A DNA stretch of 62,241 nucleotides. Source: Cytophagaceae bacterium (GTDB lineage Bacteria; Bacteroidota; Bacteroidia; Cytophagales; Cytophagaceae). The stretch's first letter is position 1. Each line of letters opens with the position of its first letter. Location of the stretch: NCBI GenBank assembly GCA_025455005.1, contig JALONH010000017.1:1-62241 (forward strand), written 5' to 3'. Under the pieces are notes generated by a model. The model saw nothing but the letters and a program-made list of their open reading frames with translations, made no database searches and had not been told where the DNA came from. Below, piece after piece: positions 8,701 to 19,162 of the stretch. Both the position numbers and the translations under genes were made by a program.

Positions 8701-10726
8701 GCCGGACTCTACTGGCAACGCAAGTCCTTCTGCTAATCCTCAATACAATGGCTTAAGAGGGAAACTAAATTCAAGAGAATTTGATATCGTACAGGATTTT
8801 ACAACTGAAATCATAAGTATAGTAAGTGCACAAGCTACTCTTCCACTAAAGAACGTATCGGATAGTTTATCTTCAAAAATCAATAACCAAATAGATAGTT
8901 TACAATCAACAATAAATACTTTTATACGCAGAACTACAGATAGTATAATCTATACTATTGTAGACAGAGTTATTCAAGGTGTTTCTACAGACGGCTCCGT
9001 ACTTAGAACATCCATCAGTATCATTGCGGATACTATCTCTATAGAATTATCAAATGAAATAATTCGAAGTTTGACCGTATCGATTGAAGATAATATTAAA
9101 TCCCCAACAAATAACTTTTTAAGAGCCATCCTATATGATAGTACTAAAGCCTATGTTCAGTATGCTTTAAGTTCTGTTATAGATAGTTTACTGGAAGGAA
9201 ATTATTCTGCTCGTACTTTAATACAACCTATACTTCAAGGAATTCCTAGACTATTACACCGAAACAGCCAACTTGTTATAGACTATGTTCATCCAAGCCG
9301 TTTGGCTGAAATAATGAAAAATACAGCATTACAAGCTATCAGTGGTATAGACTTAGCTGCAGTAGCCTCTAATCTTACTGGTGGTTTGACAAAACAAGGA
9401 CAGGCTGTAATCGCCCAATCTATTTCTGCACTGGCCTCACAACAAGCCAATGCTATAGTAGGTCAGGCGTTTGCCAATACACCGGGATTACATGCTATAG
9501 CACCACCCGGAATAAGGATGGACTTCCATAATATGGACCAAAAAATTAAAAGTGGTAGAATTGATCAAATCATTACGGTAGACCCAACAAATATTGCAGT
9601 AAATACTAAGTTCGTAAGTTTTAGTGGACAATTAAAACCAATTAAAGATAGTATATACGGAAATGCTTGGAAAGGCTATTTTGATGTTACAGTAAAGAAA
9701 CCAAAACCCTTTAGTATTTCTTCATCTTTTTTAAGTGGCAAAAAACAAGGTCATGAATTTTGGTTTTGCCAAATCAGTTCGGGTAAAGCGGATACCACTA
9801 TGGGTGGTACTTTAAGTCGTCAACTTAAACCTTTTCAAAAGCCCGTCCACATTGGACCTGTTTCAATAGTAGGAGGGAAAGGGAGAGTATACAAAGGCAT
9901 GCGGGAAATTGGTCAAGGAGTTGACATAATTCCGGATGCCCAAATGGATTATGGAGCCTATCTTAATCTTGTAATTTATGACACTCGATCTAAAGGTGAA
10001 AAATTGAGAATACAAGTAGAGACAGAATATACTATAGATAGTGATCACCATTATATTATTGAATTAAGAGGAAACCTACAAAGTTTAAGCAATACCGTAA
10101 GCTTAAATACTCCTGATCCTACAGCAGTACTGAGGGGTAATTTATTACTTTATTATAATTCAGAAGAAGACCATTTTTTAGGTCAAGCAGATGTTACAAT
10201 AGAAAAAACGGGGGTTGTTTGTGGACATGGTTATCTACTAGTAGAAACAAAACCTGGAGTTTGGAAAGTACATTTTGGAGATCGTGAATCGCCTAACCGT
10301 TTCATATTAACCTGTAATACGCTTGGATTATTAGGTTGGGTAAAAGTTGAAAATACGACTGCAGAAATAGGAGGTGGTTTAGGTTATTACATGAGAGCCT
10401 TTGCAGGGATTGATATAGGAGTTTTAGAAGCAGGTATAGGAATCGATGCAGGTATAGAAGCTATGGCTTGGGTTGTAGTTAGTCATAGCCCTCGTTTTAC
10501 ATTCAACCAATTGGGAATTAGAGCAAGAGCTTGGGTTAATATTTTCGTTTATTACGAAACTATAGTAAAAAGTGGTACTTTTACTTTATTAGATGTCGAG
10601 GTAGGAGTTCAAGGAATTGTTACTATAAATCCCAAACCCGCTAATATTCAAGGCGCAGCCTGGGGACATATTAAAATTTTATCGTGGGACGTTGGATTCG
10701 ATGCTAATTTCAAACTTGATATATAG
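5729..10726 (+). CDS. Giant TANFOR-domain surface protein
   Basis: A 1665-residue protein. The start is GTG at 5729, chosen because it gives a complete signal peptide (residues 1-27, ending MSLGQ). Residues about 30-180 match the TANFOR domain pattern: a PPYTTRLSDYIGS-like opening, a strand-rich body, and LPEGYYTICVEVADYQSGKVLSN followed by a Cys-containing strand. Fibronectin-like segments follow to about 430, with repeated motifs of the type FTWSPV and YVYRIQARF. A long beta-rich middle follows, then a helical Ser/Ile-rich stretch about 960-1190 and a Gly-rich C-terminus. TANFOR proteins are large cell-surface proteins of Bacteroidota without an assigned biochemical role. It is transcribed divergently from the toxin group, 140 bp apart, and may act with it; that link is inference. 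Confidence 0.8.
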   Translation: MAFAFLHRYWLHLCSLIFVLPLMSLGQSAVYPIQATLQISPPYTTRLSDYIGSSAFRTQVFITLNDLNEPSWDTRLKITIQGNGFKLYTRPDYIPPSPFVIYRDAANLLDGADLSIYFNSNVTVAEGINKNQIFTSNTLPEGYYTICVEVADYQSGKVLSNAACSYVAMQLPNVPITIQPRCSDVVPVTTPQQILFTWSPVQNISSYQPNDLSYQVQVFELTSTSVAPEYAVANGMAQLIFTSDWLQQTSYLYSLADPPLTPGHRYVYRIQARFNDNDVQLRNQGYSEICSFYYGYPTGGTISTFLPDPLTPIRLGAAPIFSWSAPSNVLSNQSIRYLLTLTEIEDGQSPVDALLLNAPFYTYTSPETLPGQRFDYSLPVPLSPNTSYAWRVQAYSGSQLTAESQLSTVQGPPLLNGFYAQKHYIKVNQTYTNSTQLLNGEGEITLASGKKQPLQFANLSLDLVAGNWVLRQGEITQSLVDTTSILLTPYLSENQEAYFHPRKIKVNPDGLFIQGFCSWAFPHATISGVLPKVYSTTSWANYSELKVIGTFSLAPDQSYQLLDPFRYVLQLESFSTFSVSLNEYRLFFHGNVKCPTLISAAGMSQRQVLLPFQNATQLFYFTNQGVLPNTAIQPIQNFNFHLTPQNYTFDFSSIQSPHKLASNANWKGVYFDKSIVLLPTNIDAYGQLKLAQNVTRIFEPSLSDSSIAYVDGKGQTLHYKYSFQGYSTYFNTFPSTLTEFSIEINQHILSTSGIKGHLKIPFLSETNLFHFYAPIHQSGLYAGYLTDIEGYKSIFRPDKATEKLLLTVHSAVFNNQDHLAFVVDIDWPFAGIQLTDLSGLKAWGDYHIGFLQKQGSKILETTVDGTLSDYPYRLQTIGAGRGAGFYAIGFSGDVRINDDISGATGTPLLNTYCTMPNSLIPVDADQSSYTVITGSSNSASDWSNLSASQQETIIAERLKLELQNSIQNVQQTIDSSALAILYPTGPTVLLLPDSTGNASPSANPQYNGLRGKLNSREFDIVQDFTTEIISIVSAQATLPLKNVSDSLSSKINNQIDSLQSTINTFIRRTTDSIIYTIVDRVIQGVSTDGSVLRTSISIIADTISIELSNEIIRSLTVSIEDNIKSPTNNFLRAILYDSTKAYVQYALSSVIDSLLEGNYSARTLIQPILQGIPRLLHRNSQLVIDYVHPSRLAEIMKNTALQAISGIDLAAVASNLTGGLTKQGQAVIAQSISALASQQANAIVGQAFANTPGLHAIAPPGIRMDFHNMDQKIKSGRIDQIITVDPTNIAVNTKFVSFSGQLKPIKDSIYGNAWKGYFDVTVKKPKPFSISSSFLSGKKQGHEFWFCQISSGKADTTMGGTLSRQLKPFQKPVHIGPVSIVGGKGRVYKGMREIGQGVDIIPDAQMDYGAYLNLVIYDTRSKGEKLRIQVETEYTIDSDHHYIIELRGNLQSLSNTVSLNTPDPTAVLRGNLLLYYNSEEDHFLGQADVTIEKTGVVCGHGYLLVETKPGVWKVHFGDRESPNRFILTCNTLGLLGWVKVENTTAEIGGGLGYYMRAFAGIDIGVLEAGIGIDAGIEAMAWVVVSHSPRFTFNQLGIRARAWVNIFVYYETIVKSGTFTLLDVEVGVQGIVTINPKPANIQGAAWGHIKILSWDVGFDANFKLDI

Positions 10727-10809
10727 AGAACCTCCACCTTCGCAGCATTTGCTCTTATGCCTCCAAAGGATATGCCAAAGTACCATATTCTAAAACCTGA
10801 AGTTGTATA

Positions 10810-13107
10810 CTATTCTAATACCTCCATTTCATCCGGCAAAATTGCACCTTCTACAGCTAAACTGTCAATGGCAGCCGTACTGTCTACCGGATACTTCAAC
10901 GCTCTGTATGGACAGTGTATATTGATAGACATTTTAGCAGGTCGTTTGAAATACCCACTCTTCATATGTTGTAATTCTGGATCATGGTATACTTTCTCTA
11001 AAAATCGACCAAATATGGGTAAGGCTACTTTAGAACCTTCTCCCGTAGCTGAATTCTTAAAATGTATACTCCTGTCTTCTCCTCCTACCCATACTCCTCC
11101 AACTAATTTAGTAGTAACGCCCATAAACCAACCATCTGAATAATTCGATGTAGTACCGGTTTTCCCTCCTATTTCATTTCCCCTGAATACATCAAACTGG
11201 AATAATGCCTGCGATGTACCGCCTCTTTCTTCTGTACCTCCTTTTAACAAATGAACCATTACGGCAGCTTCTTCTTCACTTAATACTTCTTTGGTATTGG
11301 GTATTGTGGTAAATAATACGTTACCGTTATGATCTTCTATGCGTTCTATAAAAATAGGCTCCGTCCAAATCCCTTTATTCACAAAGGTTCCGTAAGCGCC
11401 TACCATATCGTAAACGTTCACATCGCTTGACCCTAAACAAACGGAAGGTACTGCTCTTAGAGGACTTTTTATCCCTAATGCTTTTGCATGCTCTACTACT
11501 TTTTCAGGCCCTACCATTTTCATCACTCGAGCCGCTACCGTATTAATAGAGCGTGCCATCGCTTGTCTAAAATTCAAGGAGTCATAGGTGTACACCCAGT
11601 CTGCATTTTTAGGTGTCCATATAATGTGTTTGCCCTCTTCATCGTATTCAAAAGTAATAGGAGCGTCCGGAACTAACGTGCAAGGTGCTACTCCGGAAGA
11701 TACAGCAGCAGAATAAACAAATGGTTTAAATGCGGAGCCGGGTTGACGGTAACTTTGCTGTACATGGTCATATTTAAAAAACTTAAAATCAATTCCACCC
11801 ACCCATGTTTTTATATAACCGGTCTGAGGCTCCATCGTCATGAAGCCGGTATGCAAAAAATGTTTGTAGTAGTGTATCGAATCCATAGGACTCATCAGGG
11901 TATCTTTTACTCCATCCCAAGTAAATACTTGCATAGGAATTTTTGTTTTCATTATGATTTCAATCGAATCATGCCCTTTGCCATAATACTCCACTAACGA
12001 TTTATATCGGTCAGTGCGTTTCGATGCGTCTTCCACAAAATTAGGAATTACATCTTTGTTCTTATACCTCCATGGCGCTTCTCCATTCCAATGTTTAAAG
12101 AATTTCCGCTGCAAGTCACTCATGTGTTCGCGTACTGCTTCCTCTGCATATACTTGCATTTTGTAATCAATGGTAGTGTAAATTTTTAAGCCATCGGAAT
12201 ATAAATCATACCCATTCTTTTTACACCATTCTTGAACATGCTTACTTAATATGGATCTAAAATATCCGGCTACGCCATCCGTTGTTTTTTCTACTTCGTA
12301 GTCTAATCCGAGAGCTTGTGCTTTGTATTTCGTTACATCCGCTTTAGATAGTAGTTGTTGAGCCTGCATTAATTCTAAAACTGTATTTCGTCTTCGTAAG
12401 GCATTATCCGGATGAAGAACGGGACTATATGTTGTAGGAGCTTTTAAGACACCCACTAATGTTGCAGCTTGAGGAACCGTTAAGGAATCTTGACTAATAT
12501 TAAAAAACGTTTTAGATGCCACTTTAATTCCAAAAGCCGTACTTCCAAAATCTACGGTATTTAAATATAAAGTAAGGATTTCCTTTTTGGTATACTTCCT
12601 TTCTAATGCGATAGCTAATTGCCACTCTTTAATTTTGGCTATTAAAGTATTGACGAGTGGAACATATCCTAAAACGCCCTTACTGGCTAAGCGTCGTGTT
12701 TTGTAAAGATTCTTGGCTAATTGTTGGGTCAATGTGGATGAACCGCGTTGATCCCCTTTTACTAAATACCAAAAAATAGCAAAAGAGGCTTTTAAATCTA
12801 TTCCGGAATGTTCTTCAAATCGTACATCTTCTGTAGCTATTAATGCATGAATGACATTAGGAGAAATCTCTTCGTACCGAACAGGACTTCTATTTTCTCT
12901 GAAATATTTACCTAACAAGATGCCATCGGATGAATACACTTCAGAGGCTAAATTATTTTTAGGATTTTCCATCATTTCTAAATCCGGCATTCGTCCAAAT
13001 AAACCCAAATAGTTTATTCGAATCAAAGCCGAATATAAAACCACATTATATAAAATACCTATAAACAAAGTCCATAGGATAATAACGGATCGGGAATAGG
13101 TAGACAT
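10810..13107 (-). CDS. mrcA: Class A penicillin-binding protein (PBP1A type)
   Basis: A bifunctional peptidoglycan synthase anchored in the inner membrane by one helix (residues about 8-30). The glycosyltransferase GT51 domain shows the catalytic Glu93 in the ATEDVRFEEHSG motif and GSSTLTQQLAKN at 122-133. The transpeptidase domain has all three motifs: Ser458-x-x-Lys461 (SAFK), Ser520-Ile-Asn522, and Lys649-Thr-Gly651. Its length of 765 residues is normal for the family. It lies downstream of the divIC/ftsB gene, which fits a cell-wall and division cluster. Gene naming within class A PBPs (mrcA, ponA, pbpC) is uncertain, but the biochemical role is not. Confidence 0.95.
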   Translation of the reverse strand: MSTYSRSVIILWTLFIGILYNVVLYSALIRINYLGLFGRMPDLEMMENPKNNLASEVYSSDGILLGKYFRENRSPVRYEEISPNVIHALIATEDVRFEEHSGIDLKASFAIFWYLVKGDQRGSSTLTQQLAKNLYKTRRLASKGVLGYVPLVNTLIAKIKEWQLAIALERKYTKKEILTLYLNTVDFGSTAFGIKVASKTFFNISQDSLTVPQAATLVGVLKAPTTYSPVLHPDNALRRRNTVLELMQAQQLLSKADVTKYKAQALGLDYEVEKTTDGVAGYFRSILSKHVQEWCKKNGYDLYSDGLKIYTTIDYKMQVYAEEAVREHMSDLQRKFFKHWNGEAPWRYKNKDVIPNFVEDASKRTDRYKSLVEYYGKGHDSIEIIMKTKIPMQVFTWDGVKDTLMSPMDSIHYYKHFLHTGFMTMEPQTGYIKTWVGGIDFKFFKYDHVQQSYRQPGSAFKPFVYSAAVSSGVAPCTLVPDAPITFEYDEEGKHIIWTPKNADWVYTYDSLNFRQAMARSINTVAARVMKMVGPEKVVEHAKALGIKSPLRAVPSVCLGSSDVNVYDMVGAYGTFVNKGIWTEPIFIERIEDHNGNVLFTTIPNTKEVLSEEEAAVMVHLLKGGTEERGGTSQALFQFDVFRGNEIGGKTGTTSNYSDGWFMGVTTKLVGGVWVGGEDRSIHFKNSATGEGSKVALPIFGRFLEKVYHDPELQHMKSGYFKRPAKMSINIHCPYRALKYPVDSTAAIDSLAVEGAILPDEMEVLE

Positions 13108-13194
13108 GTAAATTGCTGAAAGATATAGACATCTAAAATACGTTATATTCTAACTAAAATCAATGTCTATGTAAGGTAGAACAGAAGAACGTAC

Positions 13195-13503
13195 TTATTC
13201 ATTCGAACGAATGATGTAAATATCTTCTTGTGGTTTTTTCATTAAATAGTGCTCTCGTGCAAAGCGTTCTAATTTTTCTTTGTCCTTTGTGAGCGCTTCT
13301 TGTTCTTGTTGAATTTGAACTATCTTTTGTAAGTAATACGCTTTTTCGTTCTCTAAATCATTTAGTTGTTGCGATAACTTGTATTGATTGATTAAATTAT
13401 TGACATCGAAAAATGTTAAGTGGACTATAAAGAGTACTCCGGTAATAAAATAAAAATTTTTCAACCAAGACGGCAAGGACTGTATAAAGGCTTTCCAACG
13501 CAT
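13195..13503 (-). CDS. ftsB: Septum formation initiator (FtsB/DivIC family)
   Basis: A 102-residue bitopic membrane protein with a short cytoplasmic N-terminus, one transmembrane helix (about 17-35) and a coiled coil (about 38-80; KLSQQLNDLENEKAYYLQKI). After that comes the conserved end pattern RFAREHYLMKKPQEDIYII, typical of the FtsB/DivIC family of divisome linkers, which bridges FtsL and FtsQ. It lies between eno and the class A PBP gene, the arrangement common in Bacteroidota. A terminator separates it from eno, so it probably has its own promoter. It could equally be named divIC. Confidence 0.9.
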   Translation of the reverse strand: MRWKAFIQSLPSWLKNFYFITGVLFIVHLTFFDVNNLINQYKLSQQLNDLENEKAYYLQKIVQIQQEQEALTKDKEKLERFAREHYLMKKPQEDIYIIRSNE

Positions 13504-13512
13504 AACACGAAG

Positions 13513-13545
13513 ATAAAAAAAAGTCCCGATTGCTCGGGACTTTTA
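13513..13545 (-). terminator. Intrinsic terminator of eno
   Basis: Perfect 11-bp stem: AAAAGTCCCGA at 13519-13529, TTGC loop, TCGGGACTTTT at 13534-13544. Read on the minus strand it follows the eno stop codon by 4 bp, and the stem is followed by a run of T. It separates eno from the divIC/ftsB gene. Confidence 0.9.
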
Positions 13546-13548
13546 GTA

Positions 13549-14859
<1,311 letters not shown>

Positions 14860-15957
14860 TTAATTTAACATAGAAACAAACTGGTCAAATAAATAGCGAG
14901 AATCGTGTGGTCCCGGAGAGGATTCCGGATGGTACTGCACAGAAAAAGCTTTTTTATTTTTGATACGAATACCTTCTACGGTATTATCATTTAAGTTCAG
15001 ATGGGTGATTTCTACATGTCCATTGGGGTCAACAGCAGCGGCGTCTACAGCAAAACCATGGTTTTGAGACGTCACTTCGGATAAACCGGTAAGTAAATTT
15101 TTAACCGGGTGATTTAACCCTCTATGACCACTGTGCATTTTAAAGGTAGAAATACCATTCGCTTCTGCTAAGATTTGATGCCCTAAACAGATACCAAACA
15201 AAGGACGATCTTCTGCCAATATTTGTTTCACTGTTTCGATAGCGTAAGAGGTGACCGCAGGGTCCCCGGGTCCATTGGATATGAAGTACCCATCCGGATT
15301 CCAAGCTTTCATTTCGGTATAACTTGTTTTAGCCGGAAATACTTTCAAATAAACGTTGCGTTCTGCGATGTTTGTTAAGATACTGGATTTAACCCCTAGG
15401 TCCAATACTGCTACTTTTTTAGGTGCTCCTGCATCTCCTACAAAGTAGGGTTGTTCAGTTGACACCCGACTGGCTAATTCCAAGCCCTTCATGGATGGTA
15501 CCTTTTTCACTTCTGCTTTTAACTGTTCTACGTCTAAAATGTCAGAAGATATAACAGCGTTTAAAGCACCTTTAGAACGGATGTAACGAACGATTTGTCG
15601 AGTATCTACTTCTGCTATACCAACGATGTTATTTTTTTCAAAATAATCTTGAAGAGACCCTTCAGCCGTTTTACGAGAAAATATTTCAGAAAACGACCGA
15701 CATACTAATCCGCTGAATTTTACGCCTGTAGACTCTTGCTCTTGGTTCACAACTCCATAGTTTCCAATATGGCTGGTTGTATTGACAATGATTTGACCAT
15801 AATACGAAGGATCTGTATAAATCTCTTGGTATCCGGTCATTCCGGTATTAAAACAAATTTCGCCTGAGGTGGTACCTATTTTACCAACCGCAACCCCTTT
15901 GAACCAGGTGCCGTCTTCAAGCATTAAATAAGCGTCTTTCTTTTCGGTAAATTTCAT
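14860..15957 (-). CDS. carA: Carbamoyl-phosphate synthase small subunit
   Basis: The glutaminase subunit that hydrolyses glutamine and passes ammonia to the large subunit CarB for carbamoyl phosphate (arginine and pyrimidine synthesis). The N-terminal CPSase_sm domain (about 8-140) contains the conserved NTGMTGYQEI segment. The C-terminal class I glutamine amidotransferase has nucleophile Cys257 in FGICLGHQ and catalytic His343 and Glu345 in QYHPESSPGPHD. At 365 residues it is normal length. carB is not in the window. Its position between rplQ and eno is typical of Bacteroidota. A possible promoter overlaps the rplQ terminator. Confidence 0.98.
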   Translation of the reverse strand: MKFTEKKDAYLMLEDGTWFKGVAVGKIGTTSGEICFNTGMTGYQEIYTDPSYYGQIIVNTTSHIGNYGVVNQEQESTGVKFSGLVCRSFSEIFSRKTAEGSLQDYFEKNNIVGIAEVDTRQIVRYIRSKGALNAVISSDILDVEQLKAEVKKVPSMKGLELASRVSTEQPYFVGDAGAPKKVAVLDLGVKSSILTNIAERNVYLKVFPAKTSYTEMKAWNPDGYFISNGPGDPAVTSYAIETVKQILAEDRPLFGICLGHQILAEANGISTFKMHSGHRGLNHPVKNLLTGLSEVTSQNHGFAVDAAAVDPNGHVEITHLNLNDNTVEGIRIKNKKAFSVQYHPESSPGPHDSRYLFDQFVSMLN

Positions 15958-15973
15958 GAAGGAAGGATTTCTG

Positions 15974-16005
15974 CAAAATAAAAAAAGGATTTGACAAAAG
16001 TCAAA
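15974..16005 (-). promoter_or_regulatory. Candidate carA promoter inside the rplQ terminator
   Basis: On the minus strand, TTTG (16002-16005) is followed after 20 bp by TTATTTTG (15974-15981) and then CAG. This is close to TTTG-N19-TAnnTTTG but differs at one -7 position and in spacer length. It lies within the terminator hairpin, so carA-eno could restart transcription where the ribosomal operon ends. Confidence 0.35.
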
Positions 16006-16015
16006 CCCTTTTTTA
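15980..16015 (-). terminator. Intrinsic terminator at the end of the ribosomal operon
   Basis: The stem is GGATTTGAC against GTCAAACCC (one mismatch) with an AAAA loop, flanked by A and T runs that extend the pairing. It lies 33 bp after the rplQ stop codon on the minus strand. Confidence 0.8.
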
Positions 16016-16047
16016 TTATGCTTACGTTAGGTTATGAGTAAACTTCA

Positions 16048-16521
16048 TTATTCTTGAGCGTCAGCAGGTGCTTCAGAAGCGTCTGTAGATTCGTCAGTAG
16101 CTTTTTTAGAAGAACGACGAGTACGTTTAGCCGGTTTAGCTGCTGTATCTTTTACGTATGTTTCGTTAAAGTCCACTAATTCAATGATACACATTTCTGC
16201 ATTATCACCTATACGGTTACCTGTTTTAAGGATACGAGTGTAACCACCCGGACGAGAGGCTACTTTATCTGCTACTACACCGAAAAGTTCTTTTACAGAT
16301 TCCTTATTTTGTAAATAAGAGAATACAGTACGTCTATTGTTTAAGGAATCGTCTTTCGATTTTGTAACTAGAGGCTCTACGTATTTACGTAATTCTTTTG
16401 CTTTAGCCAAAGTGGTTGATATTCTCTTATGTAAGATAAGAGAAGACGCCATATTGGATAATAATGCTTTTCTATGAGTGACTGTTCTACCTAAGTGATT
16501 GTCTTTTTTTCCGTGTCTCAT
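16048..16521 (-). CDS. rplQ: 50S ribosomal protein bL17
   Basis: A 157-residue large-subunit protein near the exit tunnel. The N-terminus carries the family signature ([13 protein letters not shown] followed by HRKALLSNM). The core ends near residue 125. After it comes a low-complexity tail of basic residues followed by an acidic, Ala/Glu/Asp-rich end, longer than in E. coli. It is the last gene of the S10-spc-alpha block, 5 bp after rpoA, and is followed by a terminator. Confidence 0.98.
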   Translation of the reverse strand: MRHGKKDNHLGRTVTHRKALLSNMASSLILHKRISTTLAKAKELRKYVEPLVTKSKDDSLNNRRTVFSYLQNKESVKELFGVVADKVASRPGGYTRILKTGNRIGDNAEMCIIELVDFNETYVKDTAAKPAKRTRRSSKKATDESTDASEAPADAQE

Positions 16522-16526
16522 GTCGA

Positions 16527-17516
16527 TTAATCTTCGTCAAGTTTATACTTAGAGGTATCCATTCCGAATAGGAGGTTCTTGTCTTGCATTAGTTGCTCTA
16601 ATTCAGCCAATGACTTTTTACCGAAATTACGGAATTTCATCATATCGGTAATATCCAAGGCAGCTAGTTCACCTAAAGTTTTGATGTCTGCTGCTTTTAG
16701 GCAGTTATAAGCGCGTACAGAAAGATCCAAATCAGCTAATGGAGTCTTTAATAACTTGCGCATATGTAGGAATTCCTCATCTACAGTTTCTTCTTCTTCC
16801 GCTTTTACTGTTTCAAACGTCATCGTTTGATCAGAGAATAACATGAAGTGTTTTATTAAGATGTTGGCTGCTCCTTTTAGAGCATCTTCCGGGTGGATAG
16901 ACCCATCCGTGGATACTTCAATTACTAATTTTTCGTAATCTGTACGTTGTTCAACACGCGTATTTTCTACGCTGAACTTTACGTTTTTGATAGGGGTGAA
17001 AATAGCATCGATGGGAATATAACCGAACACTTGTTCTGCCGGTTTGTTTTCTTCCGCTGATACATAACCTCTACCTTTTTCGATTGTTAATTCGATATCT
17101 AAATTTGACTCGTTATCCAAATTACAAATCACTAATTCAGGATTTAAAATTTGGAATGCAGATGTAAATTTAGCGATATCACCTGCTTTGAAACTAGCTT
17201 GTTTTTTAAGGCTAACAACGATTTTACTTTCGTTAATGTCAGCAACTTTTTTGAAACGTACTTGCTTCAAGTTTAGGATGATTTCCGTTACATCTTCTCT
17301 TACTCCAGAGATCGTGGAGAATTCATGTAACACACCTGGAACTTTTATTCCGGTGATAGCATAACCCTCTAAAGAAGAAAGTAACATTCTTCTAAGAGCG
17401 TTACCGATGGTAACTCCATAACCTTTTTCAAGTGGTTTGAACTCAAACAGACCTTGGAAGTCGTCTGCTTTTTCCATTACCACTTTTTCAGGCATCTGAA
17501 AAGAAAGAATAGACAT
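16527..17516 (-). CDS. rpoA: RNA polymerase alpha subunit
   Basis: A 329-residue alpha subunit that dimerises to start core enzyme assembly. The N-terminal domain (about 1-230) contains [20 protein letters not shown], the dimerisation segment. A flexible acidic linker (EEEETVDEE) leads to the C-terminal domain (about 250-315) with helix-hairpin-helix elements ([26 protein letters not shown]) for DNA and activator contacts. The gene lies between rpsD and rplQ, the conserved alpha-operon position. Confidence 0.99.
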   Translation of the reverse strand: MSILSFQMPEKVVMEKADDFQGLFEFKPLEKGYGVTIGNALRRMLLSSLEGYAITGIKVPGVLHEFSTISGVREDVTEIILNLKQVRFKKVADINESKIVVSLKKQASFKAGDIAKFTSAFQILNPELVICNLDNESNLDIELTIEKGRGYVSAEENKPAEQVFGYIPIDAIFTPIKNVKFSVENTRVEQRTDYEKLVIEVSTDGSIHPEDALKGAANILIKHFMLFSDQTMTFETVKAEEEETVDEEFLHMRKLLKTPLADLDLSVRAYNCLKAADIKTLGELAALDITDMMKFRNFGKKSLAELEQLMQDKNLLFGMDTSKYKLDED

Positions 17517-17545
17517 AGTGCTATATATTCGATTAAAGGATTGGA

Positions 17546-18151
17546 TTATTTAGAATATAACTCGACGATTAACTGAACTTCGATATTTTCAGGAATTTCA
17601 GAACGTTGAGGGTAAGTAACAAATTTACCGGATAGTTGAGCGTTATCCCACTCTAACCATGTAAACTTTTTAGCGCTGTGTGTAGAAAGGCTATCTGTGA
17701 TGGATTCTAAGGACTTGGATTTCTCCCGTACACCTAAAACATCTCCCGGCTTAAGTTGGAAAGACGGGATATTAACAACAGAGCCGTTAACTACAATATG
17801 CTTGTGTAATACTAACTGACGAGCTGCTCTTCTAGTAGGAGCAATACCCATTCTGTATACTGTATTATCTAAACGAGACTCTAACAATTTTAATAGATTC
17901 TCCCCAGTGATACCTTCTTTCTTAGAAGCTTCGTGGAAAGTTTTAGCAAACTGTCTTTCTAAAACACCGTATGTGTATTTAGCTTTTTGCTTCTCATTTA
18001 ACTGAGTAGCATATTCAGATTGTTTTCTTTTTTTGTTTCTTCCGTGTTGTCCGGCTGGATAATTTTTCTTAGCAAGAACTTTGCTATCGCCCATTACAGG
18101 CTCGCCGAAACGTCTGGAAATTCTAACACTTGGTCCGGTATAACGTGCCAT
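17546..18151 (-). CDS. rpsD: 30S ribosomal protein uS4
   Basis: A 201-residue primary 16S rRNA-binding protein. It has the N-terminal [17 protein letters not shown] segment of the bacterial family and an S4 RNA-binding domain (about 91-155; [34 protein letters not shown]). In many bacteria uS4 also represses its operon; no leader for that can be assigned here. It is located between rpsK and rpoA. Confidence 0.99.
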   Translation of the reverse strand: MARYTGPSVRISRRFGEPVMGDSKVLAKKNYPAGQHGRNKKRKQSEYATQLNEKQKAKYTYGVLERQFAKTFHEASKKEGITGENLLKLLESRLDNTVYRMGIAPTRRAARQLVLHKHIVVNGSVVNIPSFQLKPGDVLGVREKSKSLESITDSLSTHSAKKFTWLEWDNAQLSGKFVTYPQRSEIPENIEVQLIVELYSK

Positions 18152-18183
18152 TAGTTTATTGGATTAATTTAATGCTAAAGAAA

Positions 18184-18594
18184 TTATACACGTCTCTTTT
18201 TAGGAGGACGACATCCGTTATGAGGCAATGGTGTTACATCTTTAATGATGGTCACTTCAATGCCGGTGTTTTGAATGGTACGGATGGCAGATTCGCGACC
18301 TGCACCGGGACCTTTAACAAACACTTCACACTTTCTCATTCCAGCTTCAAATGCGACAGTGGCGCAATTTTGAGCGGCAACTTGAGCTGCGTAAGGGGTA
18401 TTTTTCTTAGATCCTCTGAAACCCATTTTCCCTGCTGAAGACCAGGATATTACTTGTCCTGTAGAATTCGTAACAGAAATAATGATGTTATTGAAAGTAG
18501 CTTTGATGTGTACTTGACCTGTAGGTTCAACTACTACTACTCTCTTTTTTGCTTTATCTTTTCTCTTGGCAGAGGCTGAATTTTGTTGTGCCAT
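18184..18594 (-). CDS. rpsK: 30S ribosomal protein uS11
   Basis: A 136-residue platform protein that contacts the mRNA exit region. Conserved segments are [32 protein letters not shown] and the basic end [12 protein letters not shown]. The N-terminus has a short basic extension. It is positioned between rpsM and rpsD as in most bacteria. Confidence 0.99.
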   Translation of the reverse strand: MAQQNSASAKRKDKAKKRVVVVEPTGQVHIKATFNNIIISVTNSTGQVISWSSAGKMGFRGSKKNTPYAAQVAAQNCATVAFEAGMRKCEVFVKGPGAGRESAIRTIQNTGIEVTIIKDVTPLPHNGCRPPKKRRV

Positions 18595-18628
18595 ATCTGA
18601 ATAAATCGTTCAGTGTTGCGATTAATTA

Positions 18629-19006
18629 TTATTTAGTAGCTTTTTTCTTGTTCGCTACTGTCTTACGTTTACCTTTACGGGTACGGCAGTTATTTTTCGT
18701 ACGTTGACCACGAACCGGTAAACCTTTTCTATGACGAAGACCACGGTAACAACCGATATCCATCAAACGCTTAATGCTTAATTGTACCTCAGATTTAAGT
18801 ACACCTTCTGTTTTGTACTCACCTGAAATTACGTTACGAACAGCCCCTGATTCTTCATCGGTCCACTCGCCTACTTTTTTATCCCAATCAACACCCGCTT
18901 TTGATAAAATGCGTTGAGCTGACTTACGGCCAATACCATAAATGTAAGTCAAAGAGACTTCGCCTCTTTTGTTGTCTGGAATATCTACACCGGAAATCCT
19001 TGCCAT
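18629..19006 (-). CDS. rpsM: 30S ribosomal protein uS13
   Basis: A 125-residue protein of the 30S head that makes subunit bridges. Conserved features are [25 protein letters not shown], the helix-two-turns-helix region, and the basic tail [27 protein letters not shown]. It directly follows rpmJ. Confidence 0.99.
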   Translation of the reverse strand: MARISGVDIPDNKRGEVSLTYIYGIGRKSAQRILSKAGVDWDKKVGEWTDEESGAVRNVISGEYKTEGVLKSEVQLSIKRLMDIGCYRGLRHRKGLPVRGQRTKNNCRTRKGKRKTVANKKKATK

Positions 19007-19019
19007 AGTATTAATTCAA

Positions 19020-19136
19020 TTAACCTTGTCTTTGTTTAAATCTTGGATTCTTCTTGTTGATTACAAATAGTTTTCCGTGTCTACGGATAACTTTGCATTC
19101 AGCGCTTCTTTTTTTGATCGATGCTTTAACTTTCAT
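19020..19136 (-). CDS. rpmJ: 50S ribosomal protein bL36, zinc-free form
   Basis: A 38-residue protein ([20 protein letters not shown], then a [18 protein letters not shown] ending). The ATG is at 19134-19136 and the TAA at 19020-19022. Only Cys14 remains of the usual CxxC...C..H zinc site, so this is the zinc-free variant, which does not depend on zinc supply. It sits between infA and rpsM as expected. Confidence 0.95.
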   Translation of the reverse strand: MKVKASIKKRSAECKVIRRHGKLFVINKKNPRFKQRQG

Positions 19137-19162
19137 CGCCGTATTGTTTAGAGTTTCTTAAA

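Noticed and set aside
10757-11143. Plus-strand frame antisense to the PBP gene
   Set aside because: It lies opposite the conserved C-terminal part of a well-recognised gene and has no family features of its own. The same holds for many antisense frames over rpoB, rpoC, enolase and r-protein genes.
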